This document shows, one piece after another, positions 26,261 through 37,699 of a DNA stretch of 64,000 nucleotides (position 1 is its first letter; each line of letters starts with the position of its first letter). The notes below the pieces were generated by a model that saw only the letters and a list, made by a program, of their open reading frames with translations, searched no databases and was not told where the DNA came from. The stretch comes from Polytrichum commune. Taxonomy: Eukaryota; Streptophyta; Polytrichopsida; Polytrichales; Polytrichaceae. Location: assembly GCA_950295325.1 (NCBI GenBank), contig OX485806.1, forward strand, positions 21,888,001 to 21,952,000, given 5' to 3'. The translations under genes and the position numbers were made by a program.

Positions 26261-26439
26261 ATAACATTATTAAGCAATGTGAGTTCGTTCATGTGGGCCC
26301 TTGAGAATATAACCACAAGATGCCCCAATCTAGTGCAAATTCAGACTAAATGTGAGTCTCCTTGCACTAAGCTGCAGCATCCCAAGGCTATATTCACAAG
26401 GGCCCACATGAACGAACACACACTGCTTAATAATGTTAT
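26261..26439. mobile_element. Foldback MITE with 78-bp arms
   Basis: Arm 26261-26338 (ATAACATTATTAAGCAATGT ... TAGTGCAA) and arm 26362-26439 (TTGCACTA ... TAATGTTAT) are near-perfect reverse complements separated by 23 bp. Such a structure folds into a long hairpin. A shortened relative is at 43357-43457. Confidence 0.85.
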
Positions 26440-26601
26440 GTTATTAGTGATCTATACTAAACCAATATGAACATATTGATTCGGGGTCTCCAACCCTGGT
26501 CTAGATGTAATTTAGCTTTAAAAAATAGCATCCAAGCTCTACATAGGAATCAACATTTTCTCCGTCCCCTATGAAAGGTGTGTGTAAACATGTACTCACA
26601 A

Positions 26602-26639
26602 AACATAACATAACATAACATAACATAACATAACATAAC
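26602..26639. repeat. AACAT pentanucleotide microsatellite
   Basis: About 7.5 tandem copies of AACAT. Confidence 0.95.
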
Positions 26640-26998
26640 CACAAAGTAATAAAACATAATAAAATAAATCACACGGCATGGGGGAGTCTTAAAGTTAATA
26701 TTATTATTTTTTGGGTTCGTATCCGCAATCTTTAAGATTGCCCCTGGCACACGGCAGTGTCAAGTGTGTCACAAACACAATGAACATGTACTATGTACGG
26801 ATAGAAGTAAGAACATTATTCATTGCCCATCCATCTACAAGTTTTCATCCAAATTCGTCGTACATTCTTGTGTGTGTGTGTGTTGATAACATAACCACTT
26901 ACTGTTTGATGTCATCGTCTCTAAGGAGCTTCCAATGATCTAATAAATCGCACATTAAATGTTGACATTTCTTTGCCTTTTTGGGCAAGTATGTCCTA

Positions 26999-27227
26999 CA
27001 CTAAATATGTGTCACTTACTATTAGGAATTACGCAATGTTATATATATATATATATATTTATTTATTTACTGAACATTTCATATTTTACCAACAAATGTG
27101 AAATTGGTAGTTTGGGCAGTATAGATCATTAACTACTACTTTACTTGATATTCTTTTTTATCGATTGTTAGAAAGATACAACACTGTGTAAATCCAAATA
27201 GCAGGTGACTAAAAATCATATTTAGTG
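26999..27227. mobile_element. TA-flanked MITE, CACTAAATA family (copy 1)
   Basis: The left end is TA|CACTAAATATG and the right end CATATTTAGTG|TA, with TA on both outer sides (26997-26998 and 27228-27229) as expected of Tc1/mariner/pogo-type integration. It is 229 bp with no coding capacity and contains a (TA)9 tract at 27040-27058. It shares its terminal 9-10 bp with the longer element at 62609-62923. Confidence 0.6.
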
Positions 27228-27436
27228 TACCACTTTAGTGCTTACAATGATACATTTGTCCTCAAGCACACTTATTGTCCTAACATTTAACTTCATGGAG
27301 CAAGTCAACTTTCTAGAGTTCAAATTCTATTGTATCTAATGGAAAAGTTGTTGCTAATGACTTTAAGATCACATTGATATGGTAGCAATATTTAACAATT
27401 TTCATGACTTGTTTATAGTCAATTTAGATACATCAG

Positions 27437-27830
27437 ATTTCAAGAATTTATGATGAGTATATGTAATAAAATAATAGTCCAAACATTCAAATTTACACTA
27501 AGAATAGTTATACACTTTGATGTAGGAAAAATAATCAGTAGGAAATCAACAATATACAATCAAAATATTATGAAGTTACTATATAGAGCGGTTTATCAAG
27601 AAAGGGAGAAGGTAGTTTTCGACTTTAAAGTCTTCTTATGAACAACCATCTATTTGTATTGGAATGGGATCAATGCCATTGATGAGGAAATTTCATGAGG
27701 AACATTGATACCTATTGTGACTTCCCTAGCACCTTCCGTTTCAATGAATTTGCCTTTAAGAGTCATTCATAAACCCAAAATGGGCCTCACACGAAGTTCA
27801 ACTTTAAGGGTGGTTGCCTGGAGCACAAAA
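27437..27830 (+). repeat. Dispersed repeat family B, copy 1
   Basis: Same-orientation match to 63003-63380. Shared landmarks are ATCAAGAAAGGGAGAAGGTA, GAACAACCATCT, ATTGGAATGGGATCAATG, TTTCATGAGGAAC and TTGATACCTATTGTGAC. Neither copy carries a recognisable domain. Possibly a retroelement fragment. Confidence 0.65.
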
Positions 27831-27839
27831 TGATATGCA

Positions 27840-29095
27840 TGGAACTGTAACCTTATTGTTCATACATGTCAAGTACATCATGATATCATAACTCTCTTGT
27901 AATTTAAGGGGTGAAATGCAACAATGGGGTTATTTCGGGGGGGGTCATGAAGTAATACACAAATTCATGGGATATTCTACACATTTGATGAATATTTTTA
28001 AAATACACATGTTATATTCTCAAAATCAATCTATAATATCTAAAATTTCATTGTCTTGAAGTTTATTATATTATCTATCTTTTATCGCGCCATGTTTTCT
28101 TCCGAAACATTTATTTATTCTCCTTGCAACTAACCAACACGTTTGTAACAAGAAAAATCCACAGTATAGATTGAGATGTAGCATGGAAGATGGACATGAG
28201 GACTAAGATGGTTTGTTTTATGATGCACTTGGTGAGTATCAATTGCGAACCATACAAAATGTCATTACAAGATTCAAGATCAAAGATGAGATGCAAAAAC
28301 TATAGAAGATCATAGTAAAGATTATATTTCTTGTTGAGCGATCTCATATATCCTCCCAATTGTGTTAGCAATTAAACCCATGTTGACTCATGTACATCGA
28401 ACACATTTCTCAATCTCATCGCATACATTCTAAAGTACAAATCTTGTCATATTCCACTCATATATACGTACTCGATCAACAATAATGTTCATGTAAGGCA
28501 AAGGAAGCCAAAACATGAGAAATGAGCAATGGACAGTAACACACAAGCAATGCATGGTAACTTATGAGCAAGCAATGAGCGGTGAGCTCAAAATAATGAT
28601 ATCCTTATGGTCATAGGTCTTTCAATGTAAATTTTAAACTTGTTATGATAATTATGTTATAAGATATGGATACTAACTTTTCATTTACGCATAAAATAGT
28701 GCCTATTACCATGCACTACAATTTTGTGGTCGAATCATGAAACACTTTATTAGAATCTCAAATTCATTATTTGTTGTAACCACCGTTGAATACAAACATT
28801 TAATGTCACCTGTTGTAAATAAATAAAAATATCATGGAGCAACCTTCAAAAATATTGGAAGTTCATTGGGCACATATCAAGTGATGTAAAATTTAGGATG
28901 CAAATCATTATTTCAAAATAATCATTATATTTGAAATGAAAATAATATAGTGTCAATCAAAATCCCAAGCAATACTTATTTCACAACACTTACAAATACA
29001 ACAACATGCTAACAACTAAGAGAACAAAATATTGAACCAAGGGGTTCATTCACGAACATGGTACTACTTTTGGGACGAAGGAAACCAAGGACTAT
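27840..29095. other. Intergenic, little recognised
   Basis: AT-rich. A G8 tract lies at 27937-27944. Around 28500-28640, AGCAATGAGCGGTGAGC and GACCTATGACC-like sequence (on the minus strand) resemble parts of the GTGAGCG MITE at 34716-35242, so a damaged copy may be present. Confidence 0.35.
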
Positions 29096-29099
29096 GTTG

Positions 29100-29305
29100 C
29101 ATTGGATCTCGACATTTATTACGATTTACTATTATTTAATTAATACAAATTAAATATGTACATAGATAGGTCATAAAATTTATCAAGAAAGATACTATTT
29201 TCCATTGGATCTCGAAGTTTATTACGATTTACTGTCATTTGATTAATAAAAGTTAAACATATGCATAGATAGGTCATAGCATTTACTAAGAGAGATATTA
29301 TTTAT
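29100..29305 (+). repeat. 103-bp tandem duplication
   Basis: Two adjacent copies begin CATTGGATCTCGACATTTAT (29100) and CATTGGATCTCGAAGTTTAT (29203). Both continue through ACGATTTACT, CATAGATAGGTCATA and AAGAAAGATA/AAGAGAGATA. They differ at scattered positions, so the duplication is not recent. Confidence 0.85.
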
Positions 29306-29309
29306 TATA

Positions 29310-31515
29310 AAATTATTAACCAATAATAGACAATTTCTTTTTGAAATGAGTAGATACGTCAAAGGACTTGTTTGGGCCACGTCACTAGCAATTTTATTAT
29401 TGAAGTGTACATCGGAGGTGAATTATTTCATGTATTCCATCCTAGTACCTTGGTGTAAATGTCATGTGTCCGTACATATATTTTATTATGTCCAATTATA
29501 TTTCTAAACCTTCCTTTTTCACGTAGCCATGTTATTGTGTATCGTGGCCCATGTTTGGTTTCATATGTAAAGCTATACAATTGGTGTGCAATACATCTTT
29601 ATTTTTATTGGTACATAATTGAATGATAAGTGTGAGAAAAACAAATTGGGATCATTTCGATTAATTTTTGTAGTCCTTTTCATTCTTTAATCCTAAGGTG
29701 AATATTTATGACATCAACCATATATAACAATTAAGGAATCAAAATGATATCTCAGAAAACCCTAATCCTTGTAAATTAACTTTGTCGATGTGTTGATTAT
29801 GGAATATTAAATGTAGGTATGATCCAAAATATGCTTCACAATACAAATCTAAGCACACCAACTATGTAAACACACCGAGTTATATACTTTAGTCCGTTTT
29901 TGTTAGACACTCTTTCTTGGCACCCCAATTGTGAATGCCCCCCGAGGAAAATAAAACTCCACTAGACAATAAGACCAAATCATGATATCACTCGCACTTT
30001 AAACCAATTGAATGGATAACACAACATTAGAAACTCCATATAACAAGCCCCAAAATTACAACTACCCGAGCTCAAAATTACAAATTCAATCAACTTTTCA
30101 TGGCAAAAGTTTTGTCGACTTATGCACAATCACAATCATCAAACCCTTCCAACAAAAAATCCAAATTAAATTACAATTAACAAGTCCCATCCAAAAACAA
30201 TCACAAGTCCCAGTTTTCAATGAGGTGTGTGTTGATTCCTTATTAACCCTAGGCATACTCAACATGACCAACATCTAACATGATAGCATAAACCTAACAT
30301 GAAAACGTACTAAACACAATAGTATTACGTCTTAAGTTTTGATACAAAACATATAATATCACATCCAAATTTTTCTATCCATCCATTCTTAGTCAATATC
30401 CAATGCTAACTTAAAGTTACTTTTCCTTGCTACTTCATCTTTTCACTCATCTTATTTTGATTATACCTACACATGTCATATTTCTTCAAACTTCTCAAAG
30501 AACTCATAATTTTGTATGTTTAGCTCCAAGGAATAATAATGACCCAACCTATTTTTCCAAGTCATTTCCAAGATGACTAAAGTCATCTACCTGAGATTGT
30601 TTGTTGTTGAGTTCCGCTTTGCATAGAATTTTGAACACATATAAAAGGTATTCAAAACATAACCCTTTCCTTTTCTTCTCAGAGATACCAAACACATATC
30701 AACCCCATTTTGGTGAATTCAAGGCATGTATACTATGGGATGTTGGCAATGAAAACATGATAGGACTTATCATCCTGTGAAACAACAGCAATGATGGCTT
30801 CTTACCATAGATATGGTATATGACACCGACAACATAGTACATGTTCATGGAACTTGTGCTCTTTATTGCTTTCTATATTATTTCCACAAGGTTACACGAG
30901 GGCATCCCAACACGTTGAGGTAGTGTTAGGGCATTAAAAAGGAGGGCATGTTTGATATGTGTCTTGTCGGGATTGGTAGGTTATAGGAATAAGCACATAC
31001 AAGTGTGGTCATCCATCAAAAAAATGATGTCACCCCAACTCTGAGTCTCAATATTCACTGGTCGTGTAGTCGGAACACATGGCCAATCAAAGACATAGTT
31101 GTTCCCAAACCCCTTAGCACAACAATTGATTCCATCAACACAAAATCAACATTCCAATGGCATGTGTTGGTTTAGATCGTAAACCTCTTCATTTTGGGTA
31201 TGTTGGTATTCTCATTCAATCATGTTATCCCCAATGACTATATGGTCCTCTCATTTGAGTTTACATTTGATTTATTGATTTATTTAATTTTTTCTTTCCA
31301 AATTGGAGAGTGCATTTTAGACATACATTGACAAGTCACAACAAAAGACTCACAACATAAACTATGGGATTCAATATTTGGTTCCAAAGCTTACAACATT
31401 TTCACAAACATTCTTTACAAATAATTTTATATTGAGCGCTTCCAAAACACTCTTACAAGCTCTTAAATAACAACAATAAAAACGACTTGCTGCAAAGACT
31501 AAAATTTTCAATTTT
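29310..31515. other. Intergenic, no feature recognised
   Basis: AT-rich DNA without a supportable gene. The 88-codon frame at 30012-30278 has no recognisable motif. Confidence 0.45.
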
Positions 31516-31517
31516 TT

Positions 31518-31975
31518 GGACATACAAAAGTTGGTTTCAATTTTGATTTCATTCTAAAAAACTCATGAAATTTGATTATTGCAACGCTTCCTAAATTTTT
31601 CATAGGGCTTTGCAAAAATGTCCAAAAATTTGAGAATTGTTGTTTCAATTCCGAGACTGAAATCTCCAAAAGTTTGGACACACAAAAGTTGATTATGTGT
31701 TTTATTTTGATTTAAAAAAAAACCTTCAATTGCCATAATTCCCAAGGTTTTCTCATGGCTTTGCAGAAATACCCCAAAATTTTGATTTTTTTGGCTTGGA
31801 TTTTTACTAGCAATTTCCAAAAATGTGGACACACAAAAGTTGGTGGCAATTTAATGTAATTCTTTGGAATTCCTCAAAGACAACTATCGCAATGCTTCCA
31901 AGGGCTTTAGAGGGTATGAATCTCCAAATTCCAAGCATGAGACTCTTGTTGTGAGGGGCGGGGCATGGGTTGATG
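31518..31975 (+). repeat. Three-copy ~155-bp tandem repeat
   Basis: The anchor GGACAYACAAAAGTTG occurs at 31518, 31676 and 31826 (spacings 158 and 150). Around it each unit repeats CATAATTC/GCAATGCTTCC, AAGGTTTTTCATGGCTTTGC and AAAATGTCCAAAAATTTTGA-like text. The minus-strand frames here are by-products of the repeat. Confidence 0.8.
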
Positions 31976-32123
31976 ACCAATGCCTTCAAGCATGATATTT
32001 GAATTCCCCGATTAGTACTATGGCTAACCAAAAAAGAAAAAAAGAAAAAAAAAACTTTCATGAATTTCATAATTTTGAATTGATTTCTTATTGTTTTTGG
32101 TTTTTCCTCCACACTACAACCCT

Positions 32124-32545
32124 TCAAATTTTCAATGAAAACCAAACATGAACTCTAGCAAAGTCAAAACGTGCCTTGACATTTTTGTGAAAAATGTGGC
32201 TTATTTTTTTCTTATGTTGTGAATTTAAAGCACTTCTTTGAAATGCATGCCTCATTGTTTGAGCACTCACTGATATCCCAAAGTCATGTTCTACATGGTT
32301 TGCTACATGTGGAGCAATATTCATTCTTGCCCTTGCCACTTGTTGCACACATGACCGTTCAATTTCTTCGTTCAATAATTGTGGCCTACCTCCACGCGAA
32401 CAATTCACATTAGGAAGATATTTTCCCTAATATTGTGCACACTCCCCACACTCACGTTTAGAATCCTTGCTATTTCTCTATGCCCATACCCTCTCTAAGG
32501 CATAGACCGTACATTCTCTTGCTTCTTCTTAGATAATGCTCTCAT
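32124..32545 (-). pseudogene. Truncated Tc1-like transposase (DNA-binding half only)
   Basis: On the minus strand the sequence encodes both helix-turn-helix modules of a Tc1/mariner transposase. The first runs from MRALSKKKQ through REIARILNVSVGSVHNI. The second follows a GGRPQLLNEE hinge, through GISVSAQTMRHAFQRSAL to KARFDFARVHVWF. Breaks: an in-frame TAG at 32495-32497 and a one-base frameshift near 32418-32424, before the LPNVNCSRGGRP linker. Translation stops just where the catalytic DDE domain should begin, and I find no such domain downstream, so the copy is truncated and inactive. No terminal inverted repeats were recognised. Confidence 0.75.
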
Positions 32546-32549
32546 CATT

Positions 32550-34080
32550 TTTTTGCGCTAAAAAATGAAGGCCAAAAAATCGTGCACACATGTTCTACAC
32601 GATTAGATAATAAGCACTCGTGAAAATTCTCTCACTAAGATGTGCACATTAGCTCATATGCAAATATGCAAGCGGTCACGCTATGCAGTTACAAAACCGA
32701 TCAGATGAGGAAGATGATTTTTTTGCCTCTTATTTGTAGATATGACATGTGCGTATCTTACTAATTCAAGTCCCTAACTCATAATAGAGATCGATTTAAC
32801 TTTTACCTTGGGACTTACCAGTGTCAATTTGCTCAAATAGACATCAAAAAATATAAAACTTCAAAACACTCTATCAATTTTAAGAGGCATTGTATGGGGG
32901 TATTTTGGGGGATGTTGGCACAAGACCAATCCATTCCACCATATGTGAGTGCCTTGTTGCTACCCTTTGAGGGCTTGAATCTGATTGGAGTAAGGGCTTG
33001 GGGATTATCGCCAACCCCTTCCAATTGGTTCAACCATGTCAACGGCTTGAGGGCAAAGTCTTCAAGTCGCATGGAAAGCATGTATTGCAACCCTCAAGGC
33101 TTGGATGGAGATTGAAATCTACCCTTTGGTGCTCAAGTCCTAATGGGAGAACATCTTTGGAAGGTTTTGCACTAGGGTCCAGGTCCAAGGTATGAAGAAA
33201 GTGAAATGACACTAACGTGTGATCACTTTCTTAACAAGCGAGTCCTAACTGGGCACCCCATACGTGAAACCTAACTTCAAGCTTGGGTCCAATGTTGAGT
33301 CCAAAAGTAAGGTCCATTTAAGAGGCGTTTGGACAACTCAACTTCTCGATCCCATACCCTAATGTAACCAACCCTTAGAGCATGCTTACACAAGTGATCA
33401 TCGACTATGACACCATTTTTGAAAATGTGTCGTTCTTTGAGAAACATGTGGCAGTCTTGTTTGGTTTACATAAGGCCACCTCAAATAGAAGTAACGTGGA
33501 TGAGCATGTCATATTATTGATGAGAAATTGACACGGAAATGACATGCAATCCTACATGTCTAGAAACGAACAATGTTTGGTCATCACCCGGCTTTTGCAG
33601 CGAGAGAACCCAAACATGTTGTTTTGGCAAATAATTAAGGTAAGCATGTCAAAAAACCACTATTTCTAGTTCTATTTTAGAAACAATTAATTTCAATAAC
33701 ATTTTAGAACCCATCTAATTTTTTTAACTTTTTATATAACATATAATCACTACCTCATGATCTAAGTATGCTACCACTATGTCTTGTGACCAAGGCTTCT
33801 AGAAAACGATGTGGATTTCATTTGGTCACGGTCTTTGGACCAATGACCACAACAAATACAAATCCTAGACCACTTTTTCTCACGGCCCTCGAGGTCGCGT
33901 GTGTAAAACAACCATTATTTGAATCAAGACAAAAGCTTGAGATGAAACCCCGGTTTCACGGCAAGTGGTGGACTTTGTTTGTTCAAATATGATTCAATTC
34001 CAAGGTTCGTTACTTTATAAGGACATAAGTACCCAAGTACACTTTTGAACCCCTAAGTACGTAGCCAAGGGGGTCGAAGG
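32550..34080. other. Intergenic, no feature recognised
   Basis: Short frames on both strands at 32833-33195 and 33768-33992 show no family motif. No RNA gene or repeat boundary seen. Confidence 0.4.
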
Positions 34081-34104
34081 AGGACGTCACTAGTTTTCAT
34101 ACCC

Positions 34105-34147
34105 GCCACCTGGCTCTACATGGTCCCGGGTATCTATGCCAGGTGGC
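34105..34147. other. Perfect 10-bp inverted repeat (possible hairpin)
   Basis: GCCACCTGGC (34105-34114) and GCCAGGTGGC (34138-34147) are exact reverse complements with a 23-bp spacer; pairing extends outward by ACCC/GGGT with one bulged base. Flanking text resembles the ACCCGCCAGCC...GGGTATC unit of the tandem field at 19.6 kb. A rho-type terminator is not expected in plant nuclear DNA. Confidence 0.6.
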
Positions 34148-34715
34148 AGGGTGTCTCCGATGTTAACCGTTAACTTCCTAAGCCCATGAAAAGGGTTGTG
34201 TTGAGTGCATTGCCACTGATGTTGGTTGTGGAGTTTGCATGCACTATTTTTGAGGTTAAACTGGGATTTGTCTATAGGATCTTGAACCGTGGGAGATGAC
34301 CTTTCCTGAGGGTAAAATGGGCACAAATATCCCTGGAGATTTTTTTACATTATAGCAGTTGAAGGAAGTGGTGCATGCGAAATTTGTCATGTTTTATCCC
34401 CAGAAAAAGACCTTTGACCCATCAAATTTGCTTGGAAAATGAGTGGAAGGCTTGTGTGATCTACTAGATGGGAACGACTCCATAGTGGGGCACGTCCAAA
34501 CATTCTCATGCCAAAATGTGGAAATCACAATAGGCTAGCCACCTTGCAATTTGGGAGTTTGTGAACTGCCCCATGTTTCTAACCACACATATGCGAAGGG
34601 GTCCTTGAAAATATGAGAGTGCCCAATAGTAAAATGAATGGTTGATGTGAGCATAAATGCCGTTTCTACAAATTGCACAGCTCATGTGTCTACGGATAGA
34701 TATACATGCAGGAAT

Positions 34716-35242
34716 GCTATCTTGTGAGCGGTGAGCAGTGAGCCGTGAGCAGAAAATTTGAATTTTTATTCTTCAAATTTTTCAATGAAATGTATGATAT
34801 AGACCCTATGACCGTGGAGAATTTATGGTTTCATTCTATAAAATCTGCATATTATTTAACAAAAATTACTCAAGGTCCTATTTCCTTTTTTTGAGTTTTC
34901 GTGGATAAATACTTAAAATTTTAATTTACATTCTTATCCCTTATTTTCTGTTCCCTATTATTTTGGAAGTTTTTTTTCTAAATTTTTTTTTTCGTTTTCT
35001 TCCGTTTCTTTTTATGGATGGTTTTTTCAAAAGTTTTCAATTTCTTCCACTCCACGGTTATAGGCACCATCCATAGTTAAACGTACCATCTACTTTTAGT
35101 CATATTTGTAAAGAAACTATACGAAGAGTCCTACTCGGTTTAAGAATTAAGTCAAATATTCTGATTTTTTTTTAAAAAAAATTCAAATTTTCTGCTCACC
35201 GCTCACCGCTCACCGCTCACTACTCACCGCTCACAAGATAGC
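34716..35242. mobile_element. MITE with GTGAGCG heptamer terminal repeats
   Basis: The 527-bp element has terminal inverted repeats starting GCTATCTTGTGAGCGGTGAG on the plus strand, with GCTATCTTGTGAGCGGTGAG also read inward from 35242 on the minus strand. Inside each arm is a tandem heptamer (GTGAGC plus G, A or C): four units on the left (34724-34751) and six on the right. Both then continue AGAAAATTTGAATTTTT. Homology goes further inward (TATGACCGTGGAG left, TATAACCGTGGAG on the minus strand at right), so the element is largely foldback. No coding capacity; no clear target duplication. Confidence 0.85.
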
Positions 35243-35586
35243 GTCGCTGGATATACATGTTGGCTTGATGTGTGTAGTTGTATTGATTATGGACGAATGA
35301 GTTAGGTGGGGTTAATGTAGGGAAGAAATTATCCATCAACCATAAACTGGTTGCTTGGGAAATTAGGGGTTCGCATAAGTTGAGTCCAGCTGTGTCCAAG
35401 GAGATTTTTGGGCACACGGTTTACCCTCTTTGAGTGTTACCTCTCGGGAGTGTAAAATTTGTCATATTTGGAATTCTAACACATCATTGTTTAGAGAGGG
35501 TGGGTGATTCAATAGAATGAAACTTATGAGAGCAATAATTACGTGGTAAAAGTAAGTCATTGGTAACACTTATAAAATGTCATCAT

Positions 35587-35626
35587 CACACACACACACA
35601 CACACACACAAAAAAAAAAAAAAAAA
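35587..35626. repeat. (CA)n-(A)n microsatellite
   Basis: About 12 CA dinucleotides followed by an A run. Confidence 0.95.
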
Positions 35627-35940
35627 CTTTACACTTGCTTGGTGTTCAAAAAGAGAGTTGTTTGATAGGACTCTTGCACATTGTAAATGATGATGGATTT
35701 TTCTAAAGACAAAAGCTTAGTCCTAAGTTCACTACCATTCCTCTATTGTTGTTTTATAAATGTAGATAGGGTTGTCTTTGCTTCACGTGCTCGAGCAAAT
35801 GAAACATAAGGAACCACCACTTCATTGATTTCCGTTATAAAAAAGTAAAGAGTATATGAAAAATGCAACACTTACAACAAAATACACACTTAAAGAGGGT
35901 AGAATGTAATGAATCAAAATCCAAATGCTTAGAAAACCAA

Positions 35941-36111
35941 CATTGTTACATGTTGACATCTTTAGGTTTTTCTTCATCAAATCAAAGAATATTTCGCAAA
36001 TTCCTCTACATAAATGGATCCGTAAATTTCCCGAAGTTCTGAATTTGAACCACATATTTCTCAAACTTAAACCGGTTCGTTTGTAACTACTGTAGTGGTC
36101 GGTTCATTGGA
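35941..36111 (+). repeat. Partial copy of the GATCGGGGAG dispersed family
   Basis: TTACATGTTGACATCTTTAG, AAATTCCTCTACATAAATGG, AAATTTCCCGAAG, TTCTCAAACTTAAACCGGTT and TTTGTAACTACTG align in order with the element at 40471-40688 and with the tandem units at 61301-62318. The 5' terminus is missing. Confidence 0.6.
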
Positions 36112-36114
36112 GAG

Positions 36115-37695
36115 CAGAGATCAAAGTAAAGCTAATTTAAAAGAGAAGGCGGCTTGTTTCCGGGCCTCTTCCATGGAAAAACTTTTTGCGGTTAAAATAT
36201 GAATGTTTGAATTTCATGGGATAGAAGATGCCTGAATTTGTAGATTTACATTCTCTTCAAGCTTATCGGAGCCGGATCGAGAGCATGGATGAGGGAGCTC
36301 GAGATGCTTGGATGCGGAAGTGGGAAGTATAATAAGGTTAACGTGTCTTAAATGGTTAGTTTTAGGTTACCATGATTCTTAAGTATATTTTTTCATTTAT
36401 TGATAATCTATTTTTTGCATGTGTGAAACATGTTACGACGTATTAGCACGAGCTTATGATTTTCATGAATTTCCATGCTCGGGGGGGGGGGGGGGGCAAT
36501 GTGTTTAAAAAGTTAAGGATATAGGTGCGAACAACTATTATTTTATAAGGGGGTATTACTTTCAATTTTTTTTTCACATGCTATCATTATGTAAATTTCT
36601 ACTTTGGGTTAATAGAAAAATGGCTTGCATTACTTATAATTCCAAATTACCTATTATTCCATACCCTACATTACTTTAAAGATGTCCAGTGCCATTTTTG
36701 ATACCCTATATTACTCTTAAGTCTATTTATAAAAAAAATCCCCCATGTTTTTAAAACACCCTATCATTTGTTCGCACGTATATTACTACTCCAACCAATG
36801 ACTACCCCCCCTAGTTTCCATGTTGTTGCTAAGATTTTCTAAAGTCTAGTGTGGGAGTCATAAAATGTGGTTTAATTTCTTTTCAACGCATGTTATTTTG
36901 GTGTTCATTTTTAGATCCACACCTAGCCACACATTATTCAAACATAGGTGTATGATTTAAGTAAGTGGCAAGTTAGGCATGTTTTGCTTGGTTTGTTTTT
37001 TCGCAATTATGTCCATCATCATACAATGACATGATGTAAGGTAAGCCAACCCACTCCCAACCTAAACCTACTAACCATAGTTTAGGTATGATCAAAGGGT
37101 GAATTCCCCACATAGAGAAATAGGAATACGATGCAATTCGCCTTTCTCAAAAAAATCTTGCAATAATCAAATTACTATGAGTTTTTTCAGTGGATATTAC
37201 TTGTGACCTATACTTGTGATGCATGCTATCCTATTTCAAACCATCGATTGGTTACAAAACCGAGAACATTTGATTCCCGTAATCGATAATTATGGCACCT
37301 AAATATGCTTGCAATCTAAACCTAGCTGTAAACTTGGCCACTTGCATTTGGCTAAGTTGGATTATGATCGTGACATGTCAACACAAACTAGAGATTGATT
37401 TTGTGTTGCACTGAAGGTTGGTCTAAGCTACGAAAATGGGGTGGAGGTTGGGGATGGATATGCTACCTCACAAGTATGGATTAAAAAGATCATTGACAAG
37501 AGAATGAGCAAACTTTCATGACACCTTTCCAAGAGGAGGGATGGATGAAGATGTTAATTATTATTATTGTAGACCCCCAGGGATCGTGGTATTTAGATGA
37601 ATTAACTCCTAAACTAGTGTCGAAGACCCCAACATTAGTCTAGTGAACTTAATTTGGCATGCACCAACAATAAACCCATAGAGGGCAAGTGCTTA
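36115..37695. other. Intergenic with a poly-G16 tract
   Basis: No gene recognised. A G16 run lies at 36481-36496. Sequence near 36890-36960 (TTGGTGTTCATTTTTAGATC, CACACATTATTCAAACATAG) is a degenerate echo of repeat family A. Confidence 0.4.
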
Positions 37696-37699
37696 GGGT

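Noticed and set aside
27637-27780. Retrotransposon gene in repeat family B
   Set aside because: No reverse transcriptase, integrase or protease motif could be found in any frame of either copy.
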